Origin: Flavobacterium fluviatile
GTDB lineage: Bacteria > Bacteroidota > Bacteroidia > Flavobacteriales > Flavobacteriaceae
Reading direction: 5' to 3'
Length of the DNA: 64,000 bases
Assembly: GCF_010645065.1 (NCBI RefSeq)
Contig: NZ_JAADZW010000020.1
Span: 29,223 to 93,222, forward strand
The position numbers were made by a program, and so were the translations under genes. The notes under the pieces were generated by a model, which searched no databases, was not told the DNA's origin, and was given only the letters and a program-made list of their open reading frames with translations. Below, piece after piece: positions 18,516-27,173 of this stretch (positions are counted from its first letter, which is position 1; every line of letters starts with the position of its first letter).

Positions 18516-18630
18516 TTGCCACAGAGTTTCACAAAGATTTTCGCAAAGATTCACGAAGTAATATTTTTAAATATTTATAAACAGAAAATCTGTGAAAATT
18601 TGAGGAAGCCCCTGCGAATCTCTGCGGTAA
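18516..18630. repeat. Imperfect inverted repeat between divergent genes
   Basis: Left arm begins TTGCCACAGAGTTTC and the right arm ends ATCTCTGCGGTAA; the arms are imperfect inverted copies about 35-40 bp long around an AT-rich centre. Probably a decayed mobile palindromic element. Confidence 0.5.
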
Positions 18631-18653
18631 ATTTTTTATGTCTATTCTTTGAC

Positions 18654-18661
18654 TATCTTTG
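18654..18661 (+). promoter_or_regulatory. -7 element (TATCTTTG) for the DUF3109 gene
   Basis: A perfect -7 match, 29 bp before the ATG at 18691. It shows that the longer in-frame start at 18649 lies upstream of the transcription start and is not used. Confidence 0.65.
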
Positions 18662-18690
18662 CACTTTATAAATTTCAGTATTTTATTATC

Positions 18691-19260
18691 ATGTTTCAAT
18701 TAGGGAAAACCATTATTTCAGAAGACATTCTGGAAAAAGAATTTGTGTGCAACTTATCAGCCTGTAAAGGAGCCTGCTGTGTTGACGGTGACGCCGGTGC
18801 TCCTTTGAGTGAAGCAGAAACCAAAATCCTGGAAGATATATATCCTAAAATAAAACCTTTTCTGCGTAAAGAAGGAATTGAAGCTATCGAAACACAGGGA
18901 TCATGGGTAAAAGGTACCGACGGGGATCTTGAGACGCCGCTAATCGATAATAAAGATTGCGCTTATGTAATTTTTGATGGTAAAACTGCTCTTTGCGGAA
19001 TCGAACAAGCCTATAACCAAGGAATAGTGGACTGGAAAAAACCTGTTTCCTGTCATTTGTACCCAATCCGTGTTAAAGACTTTTCAGAGTTTGCTGCAGT
19101 AAATTATGATAAATGGGATATTTGTGACGATGCCTGTTCTTTGGGAAAAGAACTCGAAGTTCCCGTTTATAAATTTGTCAAGGAAGCGCTTATTCGACGT
19201 TTTGGTGAAGACTGGTATATTGAACTGGAAAAGGTTGCTGAAGAGAATAAAAAAGTATAA
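18691..19260 (+). CDS. DUF3109 cysteine-rich protein
   Basis: A 189-residue cytoplasmic protein of the DUF3109 family, common in Bacteroidota. The N-terminal cluster CNLSACKGACCVDGDAGAPL has four cysteines, with more at DCAYVIF, ALCGIEQA, PVSCHLYPIRV and WDICDDACSL, so a metal or Fe-S site is likely, similar in layout to YkgJ-type proteins. Function unknown. A monocistronic gene with its own promoter. Confidence 0.85.
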   Translation: MFQLGKTIISEDILEKEFVCNLSACKGACCVDGDAGAPLSEAETKILEDIYPKIKPFLRKEGIEAIETQGSWVKGTDGDLETPLIDNKDCAYVIFDGKTALCGIEQAYNQGIVDWKKPVSCHLYPIRVKDFSEFAAVNYDKWDICDDACSLGKELEVPVYKFVKEALIRRFGEDWYIELEKVAEENKKV

Positions 19261-19293
19261 AATTCACACCTTTATTTACTTATTATTTTGATG

Positions 19294-19331
19294 TTTTTTA
19301 ACTCAAAAAACAAATTTTTTAACTCAAAAAA
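19294..19331. repeat. Two direct copies of a 17-bp A/T-rich motif upstream of nrdB
   Basis: TTTTTTAACTCAAAAAA occurs at 19294-19310 and again at 19315-19331, with a 21-bp period, about two helical turns. Each copy is a near-palindrome. The first may also help terminate the upstream gene. Confidence 0.7.
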
Positions 19332-19445
19332 AACTTTTTAAAACATTCTTAAATTAATTGGTTCTTATTCCAAAAAGCCTATATTTTACGGGGCTTTAGA
19401 GGATAATAGTGATTATTAAGTATTTGATTTTCAGTAAATTGAATA

Positions 19446-19477
19446 TTGTGTGAAAAAGGTTTCAATTTTTACCTTTG
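19446..19477 (+). promoter_or_regulatory. Promoter of nrdB
   Basis: TTG at 19446-19448, a 21-bp spacer and a perfect -7 TACCTTTG at 19470-19477. The resulting leader is about 110 nt long before the ATG at 19594. Confidence 0.65.
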
Positions 19478-19593
19478 TTAAAAACTACATCGAATTGTGA
19501 ATAAGTTTGGCTTTCATTTTTGGCGATAAATGACAATCTTTGTAATCGTTCTGAATAAGGGGAAATTCATTATAAAAATTAAACAAAAATACA

Positions 19594-20571
19594 ATGTCAC
19601 AAGTTGAACCAATTTTACAAGAAAATAAGAATCGCTTTGTTATTTTTCCAATTAAACATCATGATATTTGGGAATGGTATAAGAAAATGGAAGCTAGCTT
19701 CTGGACTGCCGAAGAAATCGATTTGCATCAGGACTTGACAGATTGGAACAATAAACTAAGTGACGACGAAAGATATTTTATCAAACACATTTTAGCATTC
19801 TTTGCTGCTTCTGACGGAATCGTAAATGAAAATCTTGCTGAGAACTTTGTGAATGAAGTTCAATATGCTGAAGCGAAATTTTTCTATGGTTTTCAGATTA
19901 TGATGGAAAATATTCATAGTGAAACCTATTCTTTATTAATCGATACTTACGTTAAAGATGAAACCGAAAAGGCAGAATTATTTAATGCTTTGGAAGTTTT
20001 TCCTGCAATCGCAAAAAAAGGGGAGTGGGCTTTAAAATGGATCGAATCAGATTCGTTTGCTGAAAGACTTATTGCTTTTGCTGCTGTTGAAGGAATCTTT
20101 TTCTCTGGAGCTTTCTGTTCAATTTATTGGTTGAAAAAGCGTGGTTTGATGCCAGGTTTGACTTTTTCTAACGAATTGATTTCGCGTGACGAAGGCGTAC
20201 ATTGTGACTTTGCAGTGCACTTGCACAACCACCACCTGATCAATAAAGTACCAAAAGAAAGAATTAAGGAAATCATCGTTGATGCTTTGGATATCGAAAG
20301 AGAGTTTGTAACTGAATCTCTTCCGGTAAGTTTGATTGGGATGAATGCTGCCCTAATGACACAGTATTTAGAATTTGTCGCTGACAGATTATTAGTAGAA
20401 TTAGGCTGCGAACGTGTTTACGGATCAGCGAATCCGTTTGATTTCATGGACATGATTTCTCTTCAGGGAAAAACTAATTTCTTTGAAAAACGTGTTGCGG
20501 AGTATCAAAAATCAGGTGTGATGAACACAGACAGTGATGCTCAGAAAATATCGTTTGACGCAGATTTTTAA
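19594..20571 (+). CDS. nrdB: Ribonucleotide reductase class Ia, small subunit
   Basis: Houses the diiron-tyrosyl radical cofactor for dNTP synthesis. The 325-residue protein follows the eukaryote-like R2 pattern: SFWTAEEIDLHQD (metal ligand D43), FYGFQIMMENIHSETYSLL (ligands E105 and H108, radical tyrosine Y112), AAVEGIFFSGAF, and RDEGVHCDFAVHL. All expected ligands are present. The gene for the large subunit follows after a 285-bp gap in the same direction. Confidence 0.97.
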   Translation: MSQVEPILQENKNRFVIFPIKHHDIWEWYKKMEASFWTAEEIDLHQDLTDWNNKLSDDERYFIKHILAFFAASDGIVNENLAENFVNEVQYAEAKFFYGFQIMMENIHSETYSLLIDTYVKDETEKAELFNALEVFPAIAKKGEWALKWIESDSFAERLIAFAAVEGIFFSGAFCSIYWLKKRGLMPGLTFSNELISRDEGVHCDFAVHLHNHHLINKVPKERIKEIIVDALDIEREFVTESLPVSLIGMNAALMTQYLEFVADRLLVELGCERVYGSANPFDFMDMISLQGKTNFFEKRVAEYQKSGVMNTDSDAQKISFDADF

Positions 20572-20588
20572 AATAGAAAGTTACTGCA

Positions 20589-20733
20589 TTTTAGTGATGA
20601 CCACGAACACTAAAACACAATAAAATCAAGAGACGAAAGTTTCTATACTAAACAAAAATTTTAGATTGGATCTCATTCCCAAATCGAAGATCCGGTTGCA
20701 TTTTTACGGTTTTTTCGTCTATATTTTAGATTG
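20589..20733 (+). other. Structured gap between nrdB and nrdA
   Basis: The 285-bp gap has an 8-bp hairpin (TTTTAGTG 20589-20596 with CACTAAAA 20608-20615), a second stem (GGATCT 20668-20673 with AGATCC 20688-20693) followed by T-rich sequence, and two copies of TTTTAGATTG (20659 and 20724). This could adjust nrdA expression relative to nrdB. Confidence 0.4.
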
Positions 20734-20856
20734 AAGAACGGATAACTATGGGGATTTTACAATTCTCAAAAAATAATTTAAAAACACGCAATGTTTAGTG
20801 TCGGAATTCATTTTCCGGTGCCTTTCATTTTTCAATAACTATAAAAAAGTAAGCTT

Positions 20857-23247
20857 ATGTATGTAGTAAAAAGAGATGGCCACAAAGAGCCTGTAATGTT
20901 TGATAAGATTACAGAAAGAATCAAAAAATTGTGTTACGGGCTTAATGAGCTTGTAGATCCTGTTAAGGTAGCCATGAGAGTTATCGAAGGATTGTATGAC
21001 GGAGTTTCAACATCTGAACTTGATAATCTTGCGGCAGAAACAGCGGCTTCGATGACTATTGCGCATCCGGATTATGCACAATTGGCAGCTCGTGTGGCAA
21101 TTTCAAACTTACATTCAAATACAAAAAAGTCTTTCTCCGAAACGATGAAAGATATGTACCACTACGTGAATCCAAGAAATGGTCAGGAAGCTCCATTAAT
21201 TGCAGATGATGTTTACAAAGTGATTCAGGAAAACGCCGCTTTCTTGGATTCTCATATCATTTATACAAGAGATTTTAATTACGATTACTTTGGTTTCAAA
21301 ACTTTAGAGCGTTCTTATTTGCTAAAAATAAACGGTAAAATCGTCGAAAGACCACAGCATATGCTGATGCGTGTTGCTGTAGGGATTCACTTGGACGATT
21401 TAAAATCGGTAATTGAAACCTATGATTTAATGTCTAAAAAATACTTCACGCACGCAACGCCAACGTTGTTCAATGCCGGAACACCAAAACCTCAGATGTC
21501 TTCTTGTTTCCTTTTGGCAATGCAGGATGACAGTATTGACGGAATTTACGATACCTTAAAACAAACGGCTAAAATCTCGCAGTCAGCGGGTGGAATTGGT
21601 CTTTCTATTCATAATGTTCGTGCAACAGGATCTTACATTCGCGGTACAAACGGTACTTCAAACGGAATTGTTCCGATGTTGAGAGTATTCAACGATACGG
21701 CGCGTTATGTAGATCAGGGTGGAGGAAAACGTAAAGGAAGTTTCGCAATTTATATCGAAACATGGCATGCTGATATCTTCGAATTTTTGGATTTAAAGAA
21801 AAATACAGGAAAAGAAGAAATGCGTGCCAGAGATTTGTTCTTCGCGATGTGGACATCCGATTTATTTATGAAACGTGTTCAGGAAGATGGTCCCTGGACG
21901 TTGATGTGTCCTAACGAATGCCCGGGATTATATGATGTTTACGGAGAAGAATTCGAAAAACTGTACATGGATTATGAATTCAGAGGAAAAGGAAGAAAAA
22001 CAATCCGTGCCCGTGAATTGTGGGAGAAAATCCTGGAATCTCAAATCGAGACCGGAACACCATATATGTTGTACAAAGATGCAGCAAACCGTAAATCGAA
22101 CCACAAGAATTTAGGAACTATTCGTTCTTCTAACTTGTGTACTGAGATTATGGAGTTTACATCGAAAGATGAAATCGCAGTTTGTAACCTGGCTTCAATC
22201 TCATTACCAATGTTTATTGAAAACGGAAAATTCGATCACGAGGCACTTTACAATGTTACAAAACGTGTAACCCGTAACCTGAACAAAGTAATCGACAGAA
22301 ACTACTATCCGGTAAAAGAAGCAGAAAACTCTAACTTCCGTCACCGTCCGGTTGGATTGGGAGTGCAAGGTTTAGCCGATGCTTTTATCATGTTACGTAT
22401 GCCTTTTACAAGTGATGAAGCTAAAAAGCTGAATCAGGAAATTTTCGAAACTTTATACTTCGCAGCTGTAACCGCTTCTATGGAAATGGCGAAAGAAGAA
22501 GGACCATATTCAACTTTTGAAGGTTCGCCAATGTCTCAGGGAGAATTCCAGCACAATATGTGGGGAATGAAAGATGAAGAATTATCAGGTCGTTGGGACT
22601 GGGCTTCTTTAAGAAAAGAAGTTATGGAGCACGGTGTTCGTAACTCGTTATTGGTTGCGCCAATGCCAACTGCTTCGACTTCTCAGATTTTGGGTAACAA
22701 CGAAGCTTTCGAACCGTATACTTCAAACATTTACACACGTCGTGTATTGTCCGGAGAATTCATCGTCGTAAACAAACATTTGCTTCATGACTTAGTTGAA
22801 AGAGGTCTATGGAACGAGTCATTGAAACAGGAAATCATGCGTCATAACGGATCTGTACAAAATATTGATGTGATTCCGCAAGACCTGAAAGAATTATATA
22901 AAACAGTTTGGGAAATGTCGATGAAAGATATTATCGATATGTCCCGTCAGAGAGGATACTTTATTGACCAGTCTCAATCACTGAACTTGTTCATGCAGGA
23001 TGCCAATTATTCTAAACTAACCTCAATGCACTTTTACGCATGGCAGTCAGGTTTGAAAACAGGAATGTATTACCTAAGAACAAAAGCGGCTGTAGATGCG
23101 ATTAAATTCACATTAAACAACGATAAAAAAGAAGAAACACCAACCTTAGTTGCAGAAACGGAAGAAATCAATATTGAGGAATACAAAGCGATGCTGTTAA
23201 AAGCACAAGCTGCAGGTCCTGAGGATTGTGAGATGTGTGGGTCTTAA
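20857..23247 (+). CDS. nrdA: Ribonucleotide reductase class Ia, large subunit
   Basis: Reduces ribonucleoside diphosphates. The 796-residue protein starts with an ATP-cone allosteric domain (MYVVKRDGHKEPVMFDKI to about residue 95). The catalytic barrel has the redox cysteine in MSSCFLLAMQDDS, the radical cysteine in SNLCTEIMEF with the partner VCNLASISLP, and APMPTASTSQILGN. The C-terminal tail ends DCEMCGS, giving the CxxC pair that passes electrons from thioredoxin or glutaredoxin. Length and motif order are normal. Confidence 0.97.
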   Translation: MYVVKRDGHKEPVMFDKITERIKKLCYGLNELVDPVKVAMRVIEGLYDGVSTSELDNLAAETAASMTIAHPDYAQLAARVAISNLHSNTKKSFSETMKDMYHYVNPRNGQEAPLIADDVYKVIQENAAFLDSHIIYTRDFNYDYFGFKTLERSYLLKINGKIVERPQHMLMRVAVGIHLDDLKSVIETYDLMSKKYFTHATPTLFNAGTPKPQMSSCFLLAMQDDSIDGIYDTLKQTAKISQSAGGIGLSIHNVRATGSYIRGTNGTSNGIVPMLRVFNDTARYVDQGGGKRKGSFAIYIETWHADIFEFLDLKKNTGKEEMRARDLFFAMWTSDLFMKRVQEDGPWTLMCPNECPGLYDVYGEEFEKLYMDYEFRGKGRKTIRARELWEKILESQIETGTPYMLYKDAANRKSNHKNLGTIRSSNLCTEIMEFTSKDEIAVCNLASISLPMFIENGKFDHEALYNVTKRVTRNLNKVIDRNYYPVKEAENSNFRHRPVGLGVQGLADAFIMLRMPFTSDEAKKLNQEIFETLYFAAVTASMEMAKEEGPYSTFEGSPMSQGEFQHNMWGMKDEELSGRWDWASLRKEVMEHGVRNSLLVAPMPTASTSQILGNNEAFEPYTSNIYTRRVLSGEFIVVNKHLLHDLVERGLWNESLKQEIMRHNGSVQNIDVIPQDLKELYKTVWEMSMKDIIDMSRQRGYFIDQSQSLNLFMQDANYSKLTSMHFYAWQSGLKTGMYYLRTKAAVDAIKFTLNNDKKEETPTLVAETEEINIEEYKAMLLKAQAAGPEDCEMCGS

Positions 23248-23360
23248 TTTTTTTAGAATAAAGAAAATAGAATAAAGAGAAAAGATTTATTCGAAATTAA
23301 TAGAAAGCAGTTATTGTCATGATAGCTGCTTTTTTATATCATTTTGTTTTTTATTCGCAA

Positions 23361-23466
23361 TTTGTCATTCCGAGGAACGAGGAATCTTCGCAAGAAACTC
23401 GACAAAGATTGATGATTAGCATTGTAGAGTTTCTTGTGAAGATCTTTCCTCCGTCAGGATGACAAA
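23361..23466. repeat. Long palindromic repeat, left flank of the GIY-YIG gene
   Basis: Arms of about 40 bp (23361-23400 and 23427-23466) are imperfect inverted copies; the left arm begins TTTGTCATTCCGAGGAACGA. The same arm recurs in the opposite orientation at 23964-24002. Confidence 0.8.
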
Positions 23467-23548
23467 CTGAGAGGAAATTATTTAGAATAAGTAACAACAC
23501 AAAAATTCCAGAAGCATTTCCAGATTATTAAACTTTATGTTGGTAGCT

Positions 23549-23863
23549 TTAATTAAATAAAGAGTTCAAAAAATCCAAATCGGCATTAATGGTTTTGATT
23601 AACTCTAATTTTTTATTTCTACTCCAGCCTTTTATTTCTTTTTCACGGCTAATAGCTTCATGAATCCAGGTAAACTTTTCATAATATAGTAAAAACTCAA
23701 CTTTATATTTTGAAGCAAAGCTTTTATTTCCATTAATAATATTTTCTGTATGTTGATGTAAACGAATTTTTAAGTTGTTGGTGACGCCAGTATATAAAAC
23801 AGTCTTTGATTTGTTTGTTATAATGTAGATCCAATAAGTGTGGTAACCTTCTGATAATTTCAT
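23549..23863 (-). CDS. Small GIY-YIG nuclease domain protein
   Basis: A 104-residue stand-alone GIY-YIG endonuclease domain. The family motifs are seen in order: YWIYIITNK with YTGVTNNL (the GIY and YIG strands), the catalytic Arg in NLKIRLHQH, and the metal-binding Glu in AISREKEIKGWSRNKKLELI. Small proteins of this type are scattered through Bacteroidota genomes and their biological role is unclear. The gene stands alone, pointing against its neighbours, and is bracketed by inverted copies of one palindromic repeat (23361-23466 and 23964-24002), which suggests that gene and repeat may spread together. Confidence 0.9.
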   Translation of the reverse strand: MKLSEGYHTYWIYIITNKSKTVLYTGVTNNLKIRLHQHTENIINGNKSFASKYKVEFLLYYEKFTWIHEAISREKEIKGWSRNKKLELIKTINADLDFLNSLFN

Positions 23864-23963
23864 TAGGATGATATTGATTTATATTCAAAATTATAAATAA
23901 ATAAAGAATTTTCTTTCTAAAATGTAATTTCTTTCATGCTAAGAACGTTTGCATGTTGGGGTT

Positions 23964-24002
23964 GAGTTTCTTGTGGAGATTCCTCGTTCCTCGGAATGAC
24001 AA
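23964..24002. repeat. Single arm of the palindromic repeat, right flank of the GIY-YIG gene
   Basis: Starts GAGTTTCTTGTGGAGATTCC and ends CGGAATGACA; it is the reverse complement of the left arm of the 23361-23466 element with few differences. Confidence 0.8.
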
Positions 24003-24033
24003 TATTGATGAAAAGTATTGGTTAAATTAAACT

Positions 24034-24041
24034 TAGATTTG
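24034..24041 (+). promoter_or_regulatory. Possible -7 element (TAGATTTG) for the DUF1800 gene
   Basis: A perfect TAnnTTTG match 97 bp upstream of the ATG at 24139, just right of the repeat. The closest TTGs are 13 and 26 bp away, so the -33 part is unclear. Confidence 0.4.
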
Positions 24042-24138
24042 ACTAACAATTGAGTACTCAGAATATCAGAGTTAAAATCTTTAAAAAATTAAACCTTTTT
24101 ACAGAAACAAAGTCTAATCTTAAACTAACCTCTTTGTT

Positions 24139-25536
24139 ATGAAAAAAAGCAATCTTTGGTCGTTACGATTGGGTTTCTCTGGAAAGGAAGCTGCTAAAAT
24201 CGAAAAATTCGGATTAGAAAAATTTTTAAAGAAATCATACGATTCAAAGTTTGATACACAGCTTCCTGATTTTTTACAGGATACTCCCAAAACAATTGCT
24301 GAATACAAAGCATTACGTCAATCTGCAAAAAATCTCGATCCCGAAGAAAAAAATAAAATCCAGAAAAAAGAAACCCAGACTACAGCCGAACTCAAAAAAT
24401 GGTGGATTGCCAAAATGGATACGGATGAATTTCCGTTGCGGGAGAAAATGGTTTGTTTCTGGCACAATCATTTTGTATCGACTTCACAAAAAGTAAAAAT
24501 CAACTACTGGATCTACCAGCACAATATGATTTTACGCGAAAATGCTTTTGGAAATTTCAAAGAACTGACCAAAAAGATCGTAAAATCGAATGCTATGGTC
24601 AAATACCTGGATAATGTCGATAATAAAAAAGGCAAAATCAACGAAAACCTAAGCCGCGAATTACTGGAATTATTCACTATCGGAATCGGGAATTACACCG
24701 AAGAGGATATTAAAAACGGAGCAAGAGCTTTGGCTGGATTAAATTATGGTGATGAAGCTGCGGTTTACAGAAAAAATTTAGAAGACAATAGCATTAAAAC
24801 CTATTTTGGAAGAAGCGGAAACTGGAAATCCGATGATTTGGTTGATATTATTTTCGAACAAAAAAATATTCCGTACCTAATTACACGAAAAATTTTAAAA
24901 TGGTTTCTTTATGATAATCCCTCAGAAGAATCGGTGAAATATTATGGTGACTATTTCAGGAAAGTAAATTTTGAAATGAAACCTCTACTGACTAAAATAT
25001 TTACTGAAGAATATGCCAATGAGGCTTCAGGAAATAAAATTAAAGATCCTTTGGTTTATATTTTTCAGCTTATTGATGAATTGCAATTAAAAGGTTATAA
25101 TGAAGCCATGATTGTTGCTTTTTTAAAACAACAGGGAATGGATTTGTACAATCAGGTGAATGTGAAAGGCTGGGATGGAGGTAATTCATGGCTCACTTCG
25201 CAGGTATATCTGCAGCGAAATAATACTTCAGATTTGCTTTGCAGCGGGAGAAGTCTTTCAAAAAAAGCGGTCAATACTATGATGATGGAATCTTCTAAGC
25301 CTCAAAAGGAATTAGGAAAAAGAGAAGTTAAGATACAGTTTGATTCTAACGGAAACAATAAAACGATTATCACTGAACTTTCAGACAGATTATTATGTAA
25401 TGTAAATGAATCCATGCAAAAAGACATGGAAAATTTGCTTAAATATGATTTTGATCCTAAAAATCCTAATGCCAACTATGCAGTTGTTCGTTTGTTTAAT
25501 TATATCACAAAATTACCGGAATATCAGTTGATCTAA
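24139..25536 (+). CDS. DUF1800 family protein
   Basis: A 465-residue protein of the DUF1800 family. Typical are the N-terminal LWSLRLGFSGKEAAKIEKFGLEKFL, FWHNHFVS (about residues 112-119), and LSRELLELFTIGIGNYTEEDIKNGARALAG. The family is almost always encoded next to a DUF1501 protein, as here (11 bp upstream), and its biochemical role is not established. No clear signal peptide is visible in this copy. Confidence 0.9.
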   Translation: MKKSNLWSLRLGFSGKEAAKIEKFGLEKFLKKSYDSKFDTQLPDFLQDTPKTIAEYKALRQSAKNLDPEEKNKIQKKETQTTAELKKWWIAKMDTDEFPLREKMVCFWHNHFVSTSQKVKINYWIYQHNMILRENAFGNFKELTKKIVKSNAMVKYLDNVDNKKGKINENLSRELLELFTIGIGNYTEEDIKNGARALAGLNYGDEAAVYRKNLEDNSIKTYFGRSGNWKSDDLVDIIFEQKNIPYLITRKILKWFLYDNPSEESVKYYGDYFRKVNFEMKPLLTKIFTEEYANEASGNKIKDPLVYIFQLIDELQLKGYNEAMIVAFLKQQGMDLYNQVNVKGWDGGNSWLTSQVYLQRNNTSDLLCSGRSLSKKAVNTMMMESSKPQKELGKREVKIQFDSNGNNKTIITELSDRLLCNVNESMQKDMENLLKYDFDPKNPNANYAVVRLFNYITKLPEYQLI

Positions 25537-25547
25537 AATCTATTTTT

Positions 25548-26711
25548 ATGAACAGAAGAAATTTTCTAACCTTAACGGGGACTTTTACCGGCGGAATACT
25601 GGTACTTCCAAGTTTTTTGCATGCATTTGGCGGACAAAGTAATTTGGTAATCGGGGAGCAGTGTCTGGTATTTGTTCAGCTCAACGGAGGAAATGACGGA
25701 CTGAATACTTTTATTCCGTACGAAGATCCTTTGTATTATGATTTCAGAACCAAAATTGCCCTGAACAAAGATGTTGTTGTGGGTAAAAACAAGGGAATGG
25801 CTTTTCATCCTGCCTTAAAAGATTTTGCTCAGATGCAGCAAAACGGGGATTTAACGGTAATTCAAAATGTAGGTTATCCTGAACCGGTTCGTTCGCACTT
25901 TCGCAGTCAGGAAATTTGGCAGACAGCTGCGGATTCCAATAAATACATTAATGAAGGCTGGTTAGGAAGATATCTGGATTTGCAATGCCACGATCATCAG
26001 CCAACTGCCGGGATTAATCTGGATTCGATAGATAACCTGGCATTAAAAGGAGCGGAGCCGAATACCATCACGGTAAAAGATCCCGATCGTTTTAAGGTGA
26101 AATCAAATAAGGAAAATGAAAAGCTATCCGATAATCCGCAATTGGACTTTGTACGGAAAATTGCGAATTCGGTTGTAGAAGGTTCAGATGATATTCAGAA
26201 TGCCCTGAAGCAATCAAAAACCGAAATCAGTTATCCGAAAACCGGATTGTCTAAAAATCTAGAGTGGATTGCGAGGCTGGTAAAAGGAAACCTGAATTCG
26301 AAAGTCTATTATACTTCCCTTGGCGGATTTGATACGCACGACAATCAGCTTTCTATTCATGAAAGAAAACTGACAGAATTAAATGATGCCTTGTACAGCT
26401 TTTATACCGATCTGAAACAGGCGCAATTACTTCAGAATGTAACAATCGTGGTGTTTTCTGAATTTGGAAGACGCGTAAAAGACAACGGAAGCGGAACTGA
26501 TCACGGTACAGCGGCTCCAATGTTTATTATTGGAGGAAGTAATAAAGGAACAATTTTAGGGAGTAACCCAAATTTAGCTGATCTGGAAAATGGAGATTTA
26601 AAATACCAAATTGATTTCAGGTCAGTTTATGCTTCTTTGTTACAGCAAAAAATGGATTTTGATTATTCTAAGATTGGAATTAAGAATAAACCGGTTTCTG
26701 GATTGTTTTAA
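25548..26711 (+). CDS. DUF1501 family protein (Tat-exported)
   Basis: A 387-residue DUF1501 protein with a twin-arginine signal (MNRRNFLTLTGTFTGGILVLPSFLHA). Family motifs seen are CLVFVQLNGGNDGLNTFIPY, EPVRSHFRSQEIWQTA, YYTSLGGFDTHDNQ and VVFSEFGRRVKDNGSGTDHGTAAPMF, which resemble the alkaline-phosphatase/sulfatase superfamily metal sites. It forms an operon with the DUF1800 gene and is followed by a strong terminator. The pair is thought to be exported or periplasmic; its substrate is unknown. Confidence 0.92.
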   Translation: MNRRNFLTLTGTFTGGILVLPSFLHAFGGQSNLVIGEQCLVFVQLNGGNDGLNTFIPYEDPLYYDFRTKIALNKDVVVGKNKGMAFHPALKDFAQMQQNGDLTVIQNVGYPEPVRSHFRSQEIWQTAADSNKYINEGWLGRYLDLQCHDHQPTAGINLDSIDNLALKGAEPNTITVKDPDRFKVKSNKENEKLSDNPQLDFVRKIANSVVEGSDDIQNALKQSKTEISYPKTGLSKNLEWIARLVKGNLNSKVYYTSLGGFDTHDNQLSIHERKLTELNDALYSFYTDLKQAQLLQNVTIVVFSEFGRRVKDNGSGTDHGTAAPMFIIGGSNKGTILGSNPNLADLENGDLKYQIDFRSVYASLLQQKMDFDYSKIGIKNKPVSGLF

Positions 26712-26743
26712 ATAAACTGGTTCAAAAAACATTTTATAAAATA

Positions 26744-26769
26744 AAAAAAGAGCCATTGGCTCTTTTTTT
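26744..26769 (+). terminator. Intrinsic terminator after the DUF1501 gene
   Basis: A-run, stem AGAGCC/GGCTCT with ATT loop and a T7 tail. Placed 33 bp after the stop. Confidence 0.85.
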
Positions 26770-26771
26770 AG

Positions 26772-26970
26772 GCTTTGTTTTTAAGGAAACAAATAGCTTT
26801 ATAATCCATTGCTCTGTCTTTTGAAGGAGAAACTTAGCTTTTCCTTGTTGCTTTGTTTTTTTACGGGACAAATAGCTTTATAATCCCATTGCTCTGTCTT
26901 TTAAAGGAGAAACTTAGCTTTTCCTTGTTGCTTTGTTTTTAAGGGATCAATTAGCTTTATAAACCCTTGT
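26772..26970. repeat. Imperfect tandem repeat, 78-80 bp unit
   Basis: Two full units (26772-26849 and 26850-26929) and about half of a third (26930-26970), each beginning GCTTTGTTTTT and containing AATAGCTTTATAA and GGAGAAACTTAGCTTTTCC. No open frame crosses it. Units differ by small indels, so it is a noncoding duplication. Confidence 0.85.
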
Positions 26971-27173
26971 TTATTTTTGTTTAGCAAATTTCACTCATTA
27001 GAACCGTGTTTGCAATACCTACTTTTAGTGATTTTTAGGAAAATTAGTTTCTTATATGAAATAATCTAAAGCATAAGTCATATTTTAAATGATTTGAATC
27101 AGGAAATTAGAAATGGATGATTATCAATCGAACAGCTGCTTTACAAATGTGATTGCAAAAGGAGGGGAAATTT

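Noticed and set aside
23549..23863. Homing endonuclease or UvrC fragment
   Set aside because: No intron or intein and no UvrC accessory domains; the 104 residues make a complete stand-alone GIY-YIG domain.
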